A DNA stretch of 64,000 nt from Aphrophora alni (GCA_963513935.1 OY740769.1:34189120-34253119), one strand, 5' to 3'. Positions 1 through 12,395 are shown, counted from the first letter of the stretch. The notes: generated by a model from the sequence alone, not told the origin. A program made the numbers and translations.

Positions 1-522
1 TGTGGTATCCGATCTTAATTTAATTTCTTCGAGCTTGTTCTCGAATCTCTCCGCAAATTCATTAAATTTTCGGTCCATTGTCTCCGCATTTTGACTAACA
101 TTGCCACTAAGTTCTTCTAATTTTTTATTATTTTCCTCGAGCTTTTTATTTTGTTCTGCGAATTTTTTATCGATGCTTGCTTTTAGGATTTCCGCATTTT
201 TATTAATTTCTTCGAAATTCTTTTTATTAAGGGCTTCCGCATTTTTACTACTTTCTTCAAATTTTTTATCGATGCTTGTTTTTAGGATTTCCGCATTTTT
301 ATTACTTTCATCAAATTTTTTATTAAGGATTTCGATTAATTCGTTTAATCCTACCGTTGGGGTCCCATACACCTTTAAATTTTCACTCTCCCCTGAATTA
401 TTACCCTCATTAGTATTACTTTCACTATTATTAATCCCTATAGCTCTATCCATTTCTGATTCTATCCCCATTTGATTATTAATCTCCTCATCAAACCCCA
501 TTGTTATTTGGTTATTTGCCAT
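1..522 (-). CDS. Gag-like coiled-coil ORF of an LTR retrotransposon, 3' part beyond window
   Basis: An uninterrupted minus-strand reading frame starts at the ATG at 522-520 and stays open for 174 codons to the window edge, so its C-terminus is missing. It opens with MANNQITMGFDEEINNQ, then an Asn/Ser/Glu-rich acidic stretch to about residue 55, then a Lys/Glu/Asn-rich helical region to the edge. That region contains internal repeats built on NKNAEILK and IDKKFEE, which have coiled-coil character. No zinc knuckle, protease or RT is reached. A plus-strand ORF at 101-475 is its shadow. The Gag assignment is an inference from composition plus the primer-binding-site-like motifs and LTR-like sequence just upstream. 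A host coiled-coil gene is the alternative. Confidence 0.55.
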   Translation of the reverse strand, partial: MANNQITMGFDEEINNQMGIESEMDRAIGINNSESNTNEGNNSGESENLKVYGTPTVGLNELIEILNKKFDESNKNAEILKTSIDKKFEESSKNAEALNKKNFEEINKNAEILKASIDKKFAEQNKKLEENNKKLEELSGNVSQNAETMDRKFNEFAERFENKLEEIKLRSDTT

Positions 523-1045
523 CTTTTTATAATTTTTTATCCTATTACTACGTCTTAACATTAAATTAATTATATCTAATAGTCTTTCTGTCTCTTATCT
601 TATAATGCTACCTTCAGGTTACACCACGTGAACTAAATTTTAATTTTAATTAAACCACGAGTTGGACGCCAATTATAACCTTTGTTATTTATTTTTAATT
701 AATTACTTTGATTAAAACACAACTACGTTATCATTTTTAAATTATTTATTCTTTAAAATACAATTTGCACCTAAAGTTGGGTGCCAATATATAACAGTTG
801 AATTAATTAAAATCTTCAAATTAATTGATGCACATATGAGTATTCAAATTTATTCATCTTATCACTAAATCTCATCCATTCAACTTAAACTAGACATAAA
901 CATTTATAACACAATGAAATACTTAATTCTAGAACATAGCAATTTTATTATTATTAGGTGCATCAAAATCGTATCATTAATTGTAAATTTAATTTAGTCT
1001 TTATATTTTAATATCTCAATTGTTTTATTGATTTGTTGGGCGCCA
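523..1045 (-). other. Retroelement leader with three primer-binding-site-like motifs
   Basis: Between the Gag-like start codon and the putative LTR, the 11-mer GTTGGRYGCCA (plus strand) occurs at 661-671, 776-786 and 1035-1045. Read on the minus strand it is TGGCRYCCAAC, the form of a tRNA 3'-end-complementary primer binding site in LTR retrotransposons. The 1035-1045 copy, TGGCGCCCAAC, is the best match and abuts the LTR-like block. The rest is AT-rich and non-coding. Confidence 0.5.
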
Positions 1046-1740
1046 GGTATAATTTACCAATTATATAATGAAGTTACTTTGATTGCTCTTTGAAATTTAA
1101 GTTTAAATGGCTCTCGGCCTAGCTCAGATTTTATTTAAAGTGGGGCGTGGTTTCTTTGGTAACCTGAAGTAAAAACTACAATAACTAATCAGATAACTTA
1201 TCGTGGTTCAGTAGCATGGAATGATGTCTTCTTGGAGTTTTACAGGTGAGATGATCCCTCGAACTTATGGCAGATATCACAAGAAACTTAATCCAATTTA
1301 TAGGCACTTTGACGATCTCGAAGCTTGAACTACCTCACTCTGTTGCTTGAATTCTTGGTCAATTAATCAAAACTCTTCTTTAACTTTACGATGATTTTAA
1401 TATAATTCGATGACTTAAAACTTTTCTTCAACTTTACGACGATTTGGCGATCTTCGCCCTGTTCCTAGTTCCTCTCCCTTGCGACGCTCGTTCTTCACTG
1501 CTTTTTCTGATTTTTGAATTCTTACGCAGAGTTTTCCCGTTTTTACCCCTTCTTCGCTTATTTCTGGATGACGCTTCTTTTTGGTTGGTTGGATTTGATT
1601 TTTCAAACTCTAACCGTCTTTCAAAGTTCGTTAAATCTTGTTTCTTAGCTGAGTTCAACGTACCTCTGCCTAGTTTTTTGTCTCTTTTTCTTTTGTTAAC
1701 TTGGGCGTACACAAACTTTCTAATTTCCCATGTTGTCACA
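1046..1740 (-). mobile_element. Putative 5' LTR of the same retroelement
   Basis: Read on the minus strand, this block begins with TGTGACAACATGG near 1740. It contains a TATAAATTGG promoter-like site at about 1293-1302 and an AATAAA polyadenylation-like site near 1130, and it ends next to the TGGCGCCCAAC motif. This is the order of signals in an LTR (promoter, poly(A) signal, then PBS). Overlapping ORFs on both strands (1415-1767) lie inside it and are not convincing genes. The second LTR is outside the window, so the boundaries are approximate. Confidence 0.4.
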
Positions 1741-2640
1741 TTACATAACTCAACTCTTCCTATTTAATTTGTCACGCTGCCCTCGCCCTTTCAATAATTT
1801 TGTAGTTTCGAAGTATTGTTTCCTTAGAAATCCTTTAACAAAATTTATTATGTGTTGGAGTGACGTTTATGTTTGACATTTATTTCTAACTGACAAGGTT
1901 TAAACATTTTGAATTGGACAAAGCTTTTACTTAGGGCTTCTCAACGTTACAATATGTTAGCCATATGGTGGAAATCGAAGATGCGTGCTCACACATACTC
2001 GCATCCAGCGTTAATACGGGAAGCGTCGCCTGAATTTTTTGGCTGAAGAAAAAAAAATTTTGTCGGTAAACCGTCAAATCAGAACTTTAACTTAATATAA
2101 CTTAATAACTAGCAATTATAAGTGAAATATTATTCTTTTAATGATAAACTTAAACGTTTTTCTTACATCTTATAAGTTCAAGGGGCTTTTTGAATTTAAA
2201 AACAGTAATAAACTAGAAAACTCGCGTAAAATTCAATGTATATAAGGGTGGTGGTTCGCCGGCCATACTTACATCTGGCGGCTATTGCCACCCTCAATTA
2301 TGTTGTTTTACTATTACGATGAGAATTTTTAGACTACGATGAGATCTAGTTTATAATAATAGGTCATTAGAAGAGTGTAGATCAATATGTAAACTGAACA
2401 CCTCTACAATAAGAATATCACTTCCTTATTTTTTTATAGTCATTCTGTTCAATATGATGCGGTATTGTTAATTGTTAGTGTGAAATACATGAAAAATGTA
2501 TAGTGCAGCCCGGAGTTTACACGCGAAAGACAGATGTGGTTGGAGTGGAAGTGACGGGGGGGGGGAGGTCAGTCAAAATAACAAACACCTCAAAAAAAAA
2601 AAACGCGCGAACATCGATCTCTCAAAAAGTCGTGAATATG
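1741..2640. other. Non-coding, no gene seen
   Basis: AT-rich sequence without a supported exon. An imperfect GC-rich inverted repeat (GGGTGGTGGTTCGCCGGC against GGCGGCTATTGCCACCC) lies at about 2247-2296. A short G-run is found at about 2556-2565. Confidence 0.5.
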
Positions 2641-2938
2641 TCTAATGTATAAACCAGGCATTTGTAAGGTCGCAATAGTGGTATCTTTATATCAAGCACC
2701 CAAAATGCCGAGAATGCGTTTAAAGTATAAGCCAGGCACTGGAAAGGTCGCAATAGTGGTATCTTTATATCAAGCCCCCAAAATGACGCAAATGCATTTA
2801 ATATATAAGCCAGGCACTGGAAAGGTGGTAATTGTATACACGGTATAACATTTATACTCAGGCACCCAAAAGGTGGCCTTTATGTCTGATCGTATAACCG
2901 CTCCAAGGTCAGGAATCGCCAGGCACTCAAAAGGTCTT

Positions 2939-2940
<2 letters not shown>
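2641..2940. repeat. Short tandem repeat of about 75 bp
   Basis: Three to four diverged copies of a unit containing AGCCAGGCACTGGAAAGGTC and GGTATCTTTATATCAAGC can be aligned by eye; the last copies are degraded. The plus-strand ORF at 2645-2848 is simply the repeat read in one frame and is not a gene. A TA microsatellite follows directly at about 2946-2981. Confidence 0.75.

Positions 2941-2945
<5 letters not shown>

Positions 2946-2981
<36 letters not shown>
2946..2981. repeat. (TA)n microsatellite
   Basis: About 18 uninterrupted TA units, followed by degenerate TATATCTAATATAC repeats to about 3030. Confidence 0.9.
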
Positions 2982-2982
<1 letters not shown>

Positions 2983-5900
2983 TATATCTAATATACTATA
3001 TCTAATATACTGTATATCTAATATACAGCTAATAGTATATACACAATAGTATATACAAACTCATACAAAAAAGTTTAGCAAACAGAAAGGAGCAGATATT
3101 TTACAGATTTAAAATTTTTAGATGATGTAATGAATTCAAACACTCAGTTTTACAATATTTCAAGGTCACTGAACATACTCATCACTCTAAACTTTATGAA
3201 AAGTGCCTACAAATGACGAAACTCACCTTTATTATCAAAAAATCACGATGTTTCAAAATCAAAACTTGAATATAAGTAAGTTGATTTTAATTTGTGAACT
3301 ATTAAAAAAAAAAAAATCAACATTTTAAGATTTTTCGTGAAGTAGTTGCAAACACTTATAGACGAATGAATTTTTAAACTGAGATTTTGTAAAATACATT
3401 ACAATTTGTCTTTTACTTAAATTATCGAAAAACCCTAACGAACAATTTAACTGTGAAAAGCAGTTATTGATTTTTGATTCGAAAGTATTATACATCAACT
3501 AATTTTTTATCGAAAAGAAGAGAATTTTTAATAAGAAAATGTTAACGAATTAACGTATTTAGATCTTCATCGAAACCTTTAAATTTTTTGTATTGTTTGG
3601 ACTACTTCAAGTTATAATTAATATTATCATTTTTACCATTATATAATTTTACCAATATAATCAATTATCATTTAAAAGAATGGGTTTAAAATACTTAAGA
3701 ATAAAAACATATCGCAAATACTTTGAACTCCCTGTTTTCTTCTTGAATTTTGTCCCCATTCACCCTTTGTTATGACTAACGTAAGCTAACATTTTTAAAT
3801 TCTAGTTCTCGAATTTAATTAGCATTTAATTATCATTTAATTTTTGAAATAAACCTTTGTTTTGGATAGAGTGTCAATCATAAGATTTTTAAAAGTCGTA
3901 CATATATTTGAATACAATTTCTCAAAAAAATATTGATAGTAAAATTTTACAGCTATCCCCTTTGGTTGTTCAAATTATGTATTAAAGTATTGTGGAGTTA
4001 GAATATCTCGAGAAAATTAAAATTTAAGATGTAGGCTTTAGATATATACATTTATTAATATTTAACACGGCCAATGGATAATTCTAGGTCAAACTTTGTT
4101 TGAATGGATTGCTTATTAATGCAGAAAATGTTGATTCATTGTTCCTGCAGTTTATGGTAACATTAAACAACTATTTGTCTCTGTCTATACAGTTTGTTAT
4201 ACAATGTGTTTTTTTCCATAACTCGGTCTGGAATGAATTCACAAGACACAATAGTTGAAATACTGAGTGCGAAAAAAACCGAACTGGCATGTTTACAAAA
4301 CTAGTTAAGAAATGTATATACAAGATAACTTAAGAGACAATTTGGTCACAGTAAACAAAAAGTTCCAAAAACATATGCGCAGAATTGCTTTTTTACGTTC
4401 TATTGCGTTTTTTAAAAAACACAATTCATTAGGAACGATTTAGATGTGGAATAATACTTTCCAATACAGGTTTTTAGTTGATGTGTTCATGTACTAACAT
4501 ATACAAATTGTAAATGTTCATGGATTTGTATTTCAAAAATGGCGTCCATTTGAAAATGTCGACGTTAAATATTTCGAAAACCGGACTTAAACAAATTATA
4601 AGTAACAGCTTTTGTTGTCTTTTCAACTGTAAAAGTCTTTGGTTTTGTTTACACCTTTACGGATAACTAAGATATCGGTAAAACATTTAGTTACAAAACA
4701 TTTTTGCATCTGTGACGAAATATAGATAACTCGGTCGTTTAAAAGTCGTCTTGATGAAAGTGGAGTGTTTTTTTTCATTTGATTATTGAGATATTTATCT
4801 ATAAGTGTTACTTATTTTCAGTTATCCTAAAATTAATCTTTTGTAACTGAATATAGAAGACTATCTCTTTTCCATAACGTTTTTAGTTTTGAAATCCTTT
4901 GAAACAAAACAGATAAACAATTCAATACCACATTTTAAATTTCGGAGTCATGGTAAATCTCCTTTGCGTTCTATTTCCTTTATCAAGAAAGATTTTTTTG
5001 TTGGCAGCTTAGCAACCTTGTAGGTTAGATTAGACTGAAACGCCTGGTTATAGAATTAAATAGCTCTTGACAGCACGACAATTGGCCGTTGTGCAACTAC
5101 TCCTAATTTTAGTTTATTCCAGTAGATTAGTCCCCACTACGATTTTTAATAGTCCACTCACTAGTTCGTCCAGTGAAAGTCCTTCAGGAGTTAGGAAAAC
5201 AAACAGCCTATGCATCTTGTTGCCAAGAGCCACAAATCTAACTAGCATATACTCACTGTTTTCCCGTCATAATATTCCTTTCAAGTGGTCGTCTACTTCT
5301 AAGTTTTACTGGAAGTGCCTTTACTATCGTCTCTTTTCTTCTCAATTTGCGATTTTGTACTCCTAAAAAACGCTTGAGGTCATTTCTACTATTGTTGAGA
5401 TGTTCGACTCCATCTCTTACTTCTAACCTCTTAGGTTACAACAAAAACGTAAATAACATTTCATTTTGCACAAGGGTCCCGTATTTTGTTACTCACATAT
5501 TGTTTGCTTAAGCTACGGAATTTGAGATATTTTGTATACAACATTTCATTACTCTTACTCATTATTGTTTAAAAGTTAACAGTTAAAATTGTTAAAATCG
5601 ACATATAAAATATAGGATGAAAAAACATGAAATGAAGACTCCTAGCCCGCGAATACCCTAATTGCTTGAGGTTCAGGAAAGAATAAGAGTTGGTTAAAAG
5701 AAACCTGATAGGAAAGATGAAAGTCAGGGATTTAACCCACGAATACATGTAAAGTGTACAATACAGTGAGATTTGTGTTTTATTCTATCAAATCTACATT
5801 TGTTTATTATTCTCATCACATCTTGTTTTGACCTCTAGGAAAATCGATGTTTGAACGCCAACTGACAAAATAGACGGAAAGATGAATTAGGAAGGTGAAA

Positions 5901-6780
5901 TGAAGAATGAGTAAAATAGAACCGAATTGGGGACATTCATTTTCTGTTCGGTTAACTCGTCACACTTGCCTTAAGATCCTGAAGTGATTGCTTCTGACTA
6001 CCTGATACACCCTTACTCTAACTTCCCGGCCATTACCCTAATTCAGAACAGAAGAAGGAACCAGAGAGATATTATTTCCCTCGGCTGAAACCTCCATCAG
6101 GAGATACAAATGGAAATTTGTTGACAATGATCGATTTGCGTGTAAAACCTACTTTTCAGAAATCGAACAAACATTCCGATTTTTGTGTGACATGTTTTTT
6201 TTATTTATTTTTAATAATATCGACGTTATGTTAACTACAATTTTGATTTATTCCAATGAAGGAAATAGATTGAACATTAAAATTAAATTAAAGCAGATGT
6301 TAAAGTTGCACGCTATTAATCTTAATGGGACATTATAAGAAACACAGACAATGTTACAAGTAAAGAAGGATTTAAAAAAGAAAAAAATATTTTAATTGTT
6401 TGTAATGTTGAAGTTTAACCACATATTATTTGATTTAATAAACTTGCCCCACGATTCGTAAAATAAGTCTGTGAGGTACATTTAACTAAAATTGGACCAC
6501 ATTTACAATTTCTAGAGAAAGTGGTATAATTTTAGTCCCATGGCTAGAAACAGCGACTTTTCCCAGTCTCTGGTGTCGGTGATTACACGAGGTAACAAAC
6601 AATGAAATCAATAATTAATATTTTTTTATTTAAAAAATATCTTTTAAGGAATAGAAGGTTGAGATAATTGAAAAGTGTAACAGACACAACCATTTTGAGT
6701 TATGTGTAAATTTTATTTGAAGCTTCAAAACTCGTAGAAATCTAAACTATTGGTGGACGGTATTACATTAACAACAGATT
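2982..6780. other. Non-coding AT-rich region
   Basis: No exon with a convincing start, splice site or family motif was found. The plus ORF at 5067-5366 is low-complexity in composition and unsupported on either strand. One copy of the dispersed repeat described at 56855-56975 lies at about 5625-5775. Several stretches (for example 4540-4700) resemble generic insect repeat DNA. Confidence 0.45.
5625..5775 (+). repeat. Dispersed repeat R, copy 1
   Basis: Shares words such as GGAAAGATGAAAGTCAGGGA and TTAACCCACGAATACATG with the other R copies in the window. It is diverged and its 3' part is poorly preserved. Confidence 0.5.
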
Positions 6781-6830
6781 AAAAAGTTTTATTGTAAAAT
6801 TTTCAAATAAATATAAATATTAAAAAAGAC

Positions 6831-8109
6831 TTAATAACCATATACTCGTCTACCAGAACCATATCCACTAGAACGGCCTCCTTGGTAGCCGTTATAACCA
6901 CCGTAGCTACAACAAGGATCACAGCAACTACAACAAGGTACAGGGTCGCAGCAACAAGGTACGGGGTCACAACAACAAGGTACACAGGTCTCTATTACTT
7001 TGACAATGGTGGGATCACAACAACAGTCACAGCCACATCCTCCATAAATGTATGCTGAAGATACCTGAAATTAAAAAAATACAAATTATAATTGGAAAAC
7101 TCACAAATGCGTTTTTTTGAAACAACATATTATATAATATGCAATCTTCTTCTTAACTTTAAACTTTAATATTTAAACTAGTATTAGTTTTTGAAATGAA
7201 CTAATATCTTGTAATCTACATTAGCATAATAATGGTAGTTAAAAACAAATTCTTAGTTACATAAAACCAACCAAATAAAGAATTTCTTTTTTTATATTTG
7301 AGAACGATTATGACATTTTAAAATTAATATATGATACATTTTTAAATCCTCGCAATAATATTTAGTGTAGATGCCATAGTAGACAACTAAAGAGACGGAA
7401 AACAAATAAAAACGGTGGAAAACGTAAAATTTCTCACTCATGTTTCCCAATTCACCATTACAAATACCAATTCAGTAGTTGTCTGCACCATGGACACTGT
7501 CTTTAATAAAATCCGTATATATTTAAATACGACCTAAACTTGCTCCGTTTGTATCCTCACCCTAAATTGTATTCGATCTTTTAATGGTAGCGATTAAGGC
7601 TCATTTTGCCTACCCCCGCCCCCCCCATTATTCCTTAAACGTAATAAATATATATATTTTTTTAATTTGAGAGATTTCACTCGTGTTTGAGTTATCTCCA
7701 TATTTTTTTTTCTTTAATTTGAAAGACATCGGTAAAGCAGATTTAGAGAAATTTTATCTTTTATATTAGCCCACAGTCGAAATTTTTTTACCAAAACGTT
7801 ATATACAATATACCATATATATGGAGACATGGCTACCAATAAATTTGGTTTGTGCCCTTGGGAGTTTCACTAGAGCAAAATTTTTAAAAACATTTTAAGT
7901 GGGGTTTATGAAAAATCGTAATATCGGATTTCTTAAAATAAATATATAAAAATGAAAACAGTTTCGAAATAAAACACAAATTTAATTAGAGAGAATCCAT
8001 CTTTGTTTTGTAGTGTACTTTACAAAAGCTAGACAAACAGCCATTATTCCAAAAACTATTTTGGACTCAGCTGTTTTTAACAGAGTACCATGCAAAAACC
8101 TAAACACTG

Positions 8110-8146
<37 letters not shown>

Positions 8147-8968
8147 AGAAAGTAACAAGAGCCAACTCAGTTCTCCATCATATTCATTTAATTCAGTTCT
8201 AAGTAATTTTTTGGATGCAAATCAACTAAGACGTTGTACTGGTAGAAGGACAAATCGTAGATTGTTCGTGTCTTTATACTCGGTGGACTTCATCGATTAA
8301 TGATATTTAGGTCTCTGTCCGAATGAGACATCCGTCTTAGCCTTCAGTTAAAATTTCACCTGGCAAAATTACATATTTCTAATTTAAAATACCTTTTGAA
8401 ATTCGAACAGTAATATTCTGTTTAAAATAAACTTAAATATTATTGTTTTAAAAAAAAGAAGATTTTAATAAAATGAGAAAATGTAAGTGTGTAAGCTACA
8501 AAATAAAAACAAAATAAATTTCAATTGTAACATGCACATCGTAAATAAAAAATCAACATTTATTTAATCCTTATGTTTTATTAAAATAAAAACAAATTTA
8601 TAAGAGTTTTAACCGGCATTTTGTAAATAATAGTGTTTTTCGATTTATCTAGTTTGTAAACTCTTCAATCGCATGAGAATAAATATTAAATCGATAAATA
8701 TTTCTTAAAACGTAGTATCGTAAGAAAATATAAATACATATGTGAAGAATAAATTTAGCCTTGATCAAACTTTCATAATCATTTCTTTCAAGTCTTAAAA
8801 TGTGATAAATTCTTCAAGGGAGGAAATATTTTTACAAATTATAAAAATAATTTGATTACATAAAACTTAAAATTTTGTATGTCGATAATTTATCTCTACT
8901 GTAAATATACATACCTGGATGAAAGCGAAGAATGCCAAAGCACAGATTGCTCCTTTGATTGTTGCCAT
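6831..8968 (-). CDS. Gene 1: secreted Cys/Gly/Tyr-rich small protein (two exons)
   Basis: CDS = complement of exon 1 8915-8968 and exon 2 6831-7064, giving 95 residues. Exon 1 encodes MATIKGAICALAFFAFIQ, a hydrophobic signal-peptide core. It ends CAG/GTATGT, and exon 2 follows TTTCAG, so the intron (1850 bp) is phase 0. Exon 2 starts VSSAYIYGG and carries the family core CGCDCCCDP (28-36), a short beta-prone segment TIVKVIETC, two CCCDPVP repeats, CCSCCDPCC, and a Gly/Tyr/Ser/Arg tail ending YGY. Eighteen of the 77 exon-2 residues are Cys. Signal cleavage probably falls after VSSA. AATAAA lies 40 bases beyond the stop (complement of 6788-6793). It is divergent from gene 2. It is probably an extracellular, disulfide-linked structural protein; this function is inferred from composition only. 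No known family is assigned. Confidence 0.85.
8112..8143. repeat. (TA)n microsatellite in intron of gene 1
   Basis: About 16 uninterrupted TA units. Confidence 0.9.
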
Positions 8969-9175
8969 TTTGTTTCTTTGCTAACTTTTTTGCAAGTGTA
9001 CCTAATCTATATGGAGTAACACATTTATACGATCCTATAACGATATTACCCTTATCCCAAACCACGTACACATTGTAGATTTGTGATTATACCAGAACGT
9101 TTTATAAGATTAAGCACAATGCACACTTCCTACACAGATACTTCTATGCATTATCAAGATGGAGGAAGCAAACGT
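8969..9175 (-). promoter_or_regulatory. Class-B promoter of gene 1
   Basis: On the minus strand TATAAAT lies at 9029-9023. An initiator-like region GGTACACTTGC follows about 30 bases downstream, then a very short leader rich in AGCAAAGAAACAAA before ATGG. Further upstream are GTGCATTGTGCTTAATCTTA, ACAATGTGTACGTGGTTT and GGTAATATCGTTATAGGATC. The same words in the same order stand upstream of gene 5 and, decayed, upstream of the dead exon at 15317. Confidence 0.75.
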
Positions 9176-9940
9176 AATCTTTAAAAGATTGTTTACTGCA
9201 TGACTTCTGTATTAAAGAGTATTGTTATACAATTCAATATAAATATGTTTAAATATTATTGATTTTGTGAAGCAGTAATAAATTTTAATTTGGAATATTT
9301 GTAGTAATAATGACGATAAAAATTTAAAAAATTAATGAAAACAAAATTTTAAAAACACAACATTTTTTAATTAACACATAATTAAGCAAACACCAAAATA
9401 TGCAATTTATTCATAATGTAATTAATTATTAACAATATTATAAAAATATACAAATAAAAATCAAACACAAATTTAAAAAAGGCCTAACATATCACAAAAT
9501 ATAAGAACTAACATAAATGTAAATAAATACAAATTACTTAGGGCCGACAAATATAAGTATAATATACAAATATATTAGAAGTTCAGTACCATATAATATT
9601 AAAATTATTACGTTGTAGTTTTAAAACGAAATGTATATTGTTTCACTAATTATTGCACTAATTTTCTCACACACCTTATCACAACACAAAAACCTAAAAT
9701 AAGTATTCGTCACCTTTGCCTAAATATAATACAGATTTCTGGAGTTATTGCTCACTGTGTGATACCACCGTGTGGAGAATACCATGTATAACATTAATTG
9801 AAAAGGAGGGATATCATTCCCATTTACGATTCTATAAATCAAAAATATAAAGAAATAAATAAGTTTTCTATAAATACAACTTAAAATGAAAATAACAGAG
9901 TTAATTGAATTTTAAGAAAACTTACACTTCCAATCTGTAT
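9176..9940. other. Spacer between divergent genes 1 and 2
   Basis: AT-rich DNA with no exon. It separates the class-B upstream block of gene 1 from the class-A block of gene 2; the two start codons are about 1.2 kb apart. Shared enhancers could lie here but none can be named. Confidence 0.45.
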
Positions 9941-10158
9941 TTTGCTGACGTTGTGTGTGTTATATCTGTGATAAAGCACTGATACACCGGTAGATAACAT
10001 CAAAGAAGGTTGTATCTAATCTTAATATCTTCCAGTTACAATCATTCTGAAACAATTTAAACGTGTAAAACGATGAATTAATCTCAGTGTAAGACCGTAT
10101 AAATGTGTGAATTATTCTATACCAGGTACACTTACAACAAAGTAACCAAAGAAACAAA
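9941..10158 (+). promoter_or_regulatory. Class-A promoter of gene 2
   Basis: TATAAAT is at 10098-10104, followed about 27 bases later by CCAGGTACACTT (initiator-like) and the leader AACCAAAGAAACAAAATGG. Upstream are TCTGTATTTTGCTGAC, GTAGATAACATCAA, TCCAGTTACAATCA, GAAACAAT and AACGTGTAAAA. The same series is found upstream of gene 3 (plus) and gene 4 (minus). Confidence 0.75.
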
Positions 10159-11770
10159 ATGGCAGTAATCCAAGGAGTAGTCTGTGCTTTGGCACTCTTC
10201 GCTTTCATCCAGGTATGTTTAACCATAAGTACTTGATCTTAAATTTTTAAATTTTCCAGTGTCTTTTAAAAAAAATTTCGCTCTCTCATTATAAGCGTAG
10301 TAGTTAATATTTTCTGGAGTACCTTTTTGCTTAGCAAAATATTAAACTAAAACAAATCCCTTGGCACAAGAGGTAGTCAGGAGTTTTGGTCTGCTAGACT
10401 GCTTTTTAGTCGGGTAAGTGTTTTCTACCATCTAACAAGAGATCACTATCAATTTTGGCTTTCTAATTTATGCTGGGTCAATACCGTAAATGTTTGAGCC
10501 GCCATGAGATTTGAAGCCGCAACCTCTCGTTCGTGTAGACCAAGCGCTAATTACCATCCAGCGCCTCACTGCCCATCATATTTACACAATTTTAAAAAAC
10601 AAAAGTTTGTAACAAAAGTTTTGAAAACGAAAAATCACAAAAAGAAAGTTATTTAGTCTCTAAGCATCATCGTTTCTACAATCCTAACGACTTGTTCGAT
10701 TCTCATTCTGTGTTCTCTAGCATTACCCGCTATTAATATATTTTGATATATATTCTAACTTGACCAAAAACTTCATAACTAGCATTGATTTAAATAGCGT
10801 AACAGACATTGAGAACATTTGATTAAGGATTAGGTTTGAAAAACGTGGCTATATTTAAATAACTGTTATAAATAATTATAATTTTGAAATTTGACAAATT
10901 TACATTTTCCAACGAACTTAGGTTTAATTATTTTAAAACCTACGTTTTGACTGAAATCAAAATCAAGTTCTCTACTAGAAAGAACTGATTTATTGATTCA
11001 TTTTTGGTAATTTTTAGAATAAACAAAGTCAGTTTAGATTCATAGATTGTGCACAAGTACGCATTTTGTCTACTGAAAATCCTCATATATATATAACAGT
11101 AGAAAAATAATTTAGACATTATAGGATACATATGTTAATGCTGCACAATGGAAGATATTGTAGGACTTACGGGTGAAATATTATTTCCGATGAAACAGAT
11201 GTAAAGCTTTGAACTTTGAAATTTCGGGCAACGAGCCGGTAATTATATTTGCGCCTAAATAGGACCATTAGTACGGTAAAACATATATAATATATGTTTT
11301 ACAAACAAACAATACAATATATAAACAAATTTTATTCTATTTATTTAATACTAATTTATACTTCAAGCGAGTACCTGGGGTCGTGATCGATGGTTCCAAG
11401 TTCCAACTTTTTTCTGAGAATACATTTATTTGGTAGCTCCATTTCCAAGTAGGGTTGGCTAACAAGAGCTTACACGATTTTACAAAGTGCTTAATTTTCA
11501 TAACTTACGAATTTTTTTTGTTTAATACAGGTATCTTCAGCTAACTACAATGGAAGATATGGACGTTATGAAGGATGTGGTTGTGATTGCTGCTGTGATC
11601 CTACCACTATCACAATAGTAGAGACCTGTGCACCCACATGTTGTTGCTGCGACCCATTACCCTGTTGTACTTGTTGTGAACCTTGTAGTTGTGGCTGCGG
11701 AAGTTACAACCAGTACGGTTTATATGGATATGGTGGACGTGGATATGGTGGATATCAATATGGATATTAA
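10159..11770 (+). CDS. Gene 2: secreted Cys/Gly/Tyr-rich small protein (two exons)
   Basis: CDS = join of 10159-10212 and 11531-11770, 97 residues. Exon 1 gives MAVIQGVVCALALFAFIQ, identical at protein level to gene 4. The donor is CAG/GTATGT and the acceptor AATACAG, with a phase-0 intron of 1318 bp. Exon 2 begins VSSANYNGRYGRYEG and then has CGCDCCCDP (34-42), TTITIVETC (43-51), CCCCDP, CCTCCEPCSCGCG and a Gly/Tyr tail to residue 97. Seventeen of 79 exon-2 residues are Cys. AATAAA is at 11885-11890. A shifted-frame ORF at 11628-11810 is only its shadow. The intron carries a tRNA-derived SINE. Secretion is well supported by the signal core; a structural matrix role is inferred. Confidence 0.88.
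10365..10575 (-). mobile_element. tRNA-derived SINE copy (in intron of gene 2)
   Basis: On the minus strand, the head reads GCGCTGGATGGTAATTAGCG, then ACGAGAGGTTGCGGCTTCAAATC. These resemble the A and B boxes of the RNA polymerase III promoter of a tRNA. The body resembles the copies at 12165 and 31325 (for example AACAAGAGATCACTATCAAT and GCTGGGTCAA on the plus strand). It is diverged, so it looks old. Confidence 0.65.
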
Positions 11771-11899
11771 CTTTAATAACTTTAGTTTATTTGCAAATCT
11801 TACAAACTGAAAATCTAAACTGTGATAGATACAATTTATCTTAGTATACAAATAGTTTTGTTTTTAAAACATTTTAAAATTCAAAATAAAACCGAAATT

Positions 11900-12160
11900 T
11901 CCCTCAGTATGTTTTGGTGATTTTATTCATATCCCATTTTTTGTATCTCCCACTCTTTCTTTTAACTAAGAAACAAAACAATATGATAATAAATGCCGTA
12001 TAGAATAGCCATCTTTATTCTATTTGTTATGGCAAGATTAAAAATACCAACATTTAACATAATAAAATAAAGTATGATTATGGCTATACCAATATTGAAA
12101 AATAACGAGAAATCTCGCATGAAGGTAATACTCCAAAACTACAATAAAAATTACGCGAAG
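11900..12160. other. 3' flank of gene 2, non-coding
   Basis: AT-rich, no exon or repeat recognised before the SINE that follows. Confidence 0.4.
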
Positions 12161-12164
12161 AGCC

Positions 12165-12395
12165 TAAGCCCACCAGACGGTTTTTCAGTAGAGTAGTTTG
12201 TGGTTAGCACTTCGAAATTACCGTCGCTGTTGTAGCTGTTTCTACAAGAGTTCGCTCTCACGCGTAGAATCCCAACCTCACGATGTTTGGTCAACACTGT
12301 AAATGTTTAAACCTCATGTCGATTAAACCTACAACCTCTCAGTCGTGAAATGAGAGCTCTAATCACTAGACCAGCCAAGCTCTCAGTAAATTTGT
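12165..12395 (-). mobile_element. tRNA-derived SINE copy
   Basis: The minus strand reads GGCTGGTCTAGTGATTAGAG at the head and GAGAGGTTGTAGGTTTAATC for the box-B region, the clearest tRNA-like head of the three SINE copies. The distal part contains words shared with the 31325 copy (GGTTTTTCAGTAG and GTGGTTAGCAC on the plus strand). Confidence 0.7.

Noticed and set aside
101..475. 124-residue plus-strand ORF rich in Ser/Phe/Leu
   Set aside because: It is the antisense shadow of the Gag-like coiled-coil frame on the minus strand, which is open from 522 to the window edge.
12165..12395. tRNA-like head considered as a functional tRNA gene
   Set aside because: The acceptor stem cannot be completed and the sequence continues into a body shared with two other copies; it is a SINE.
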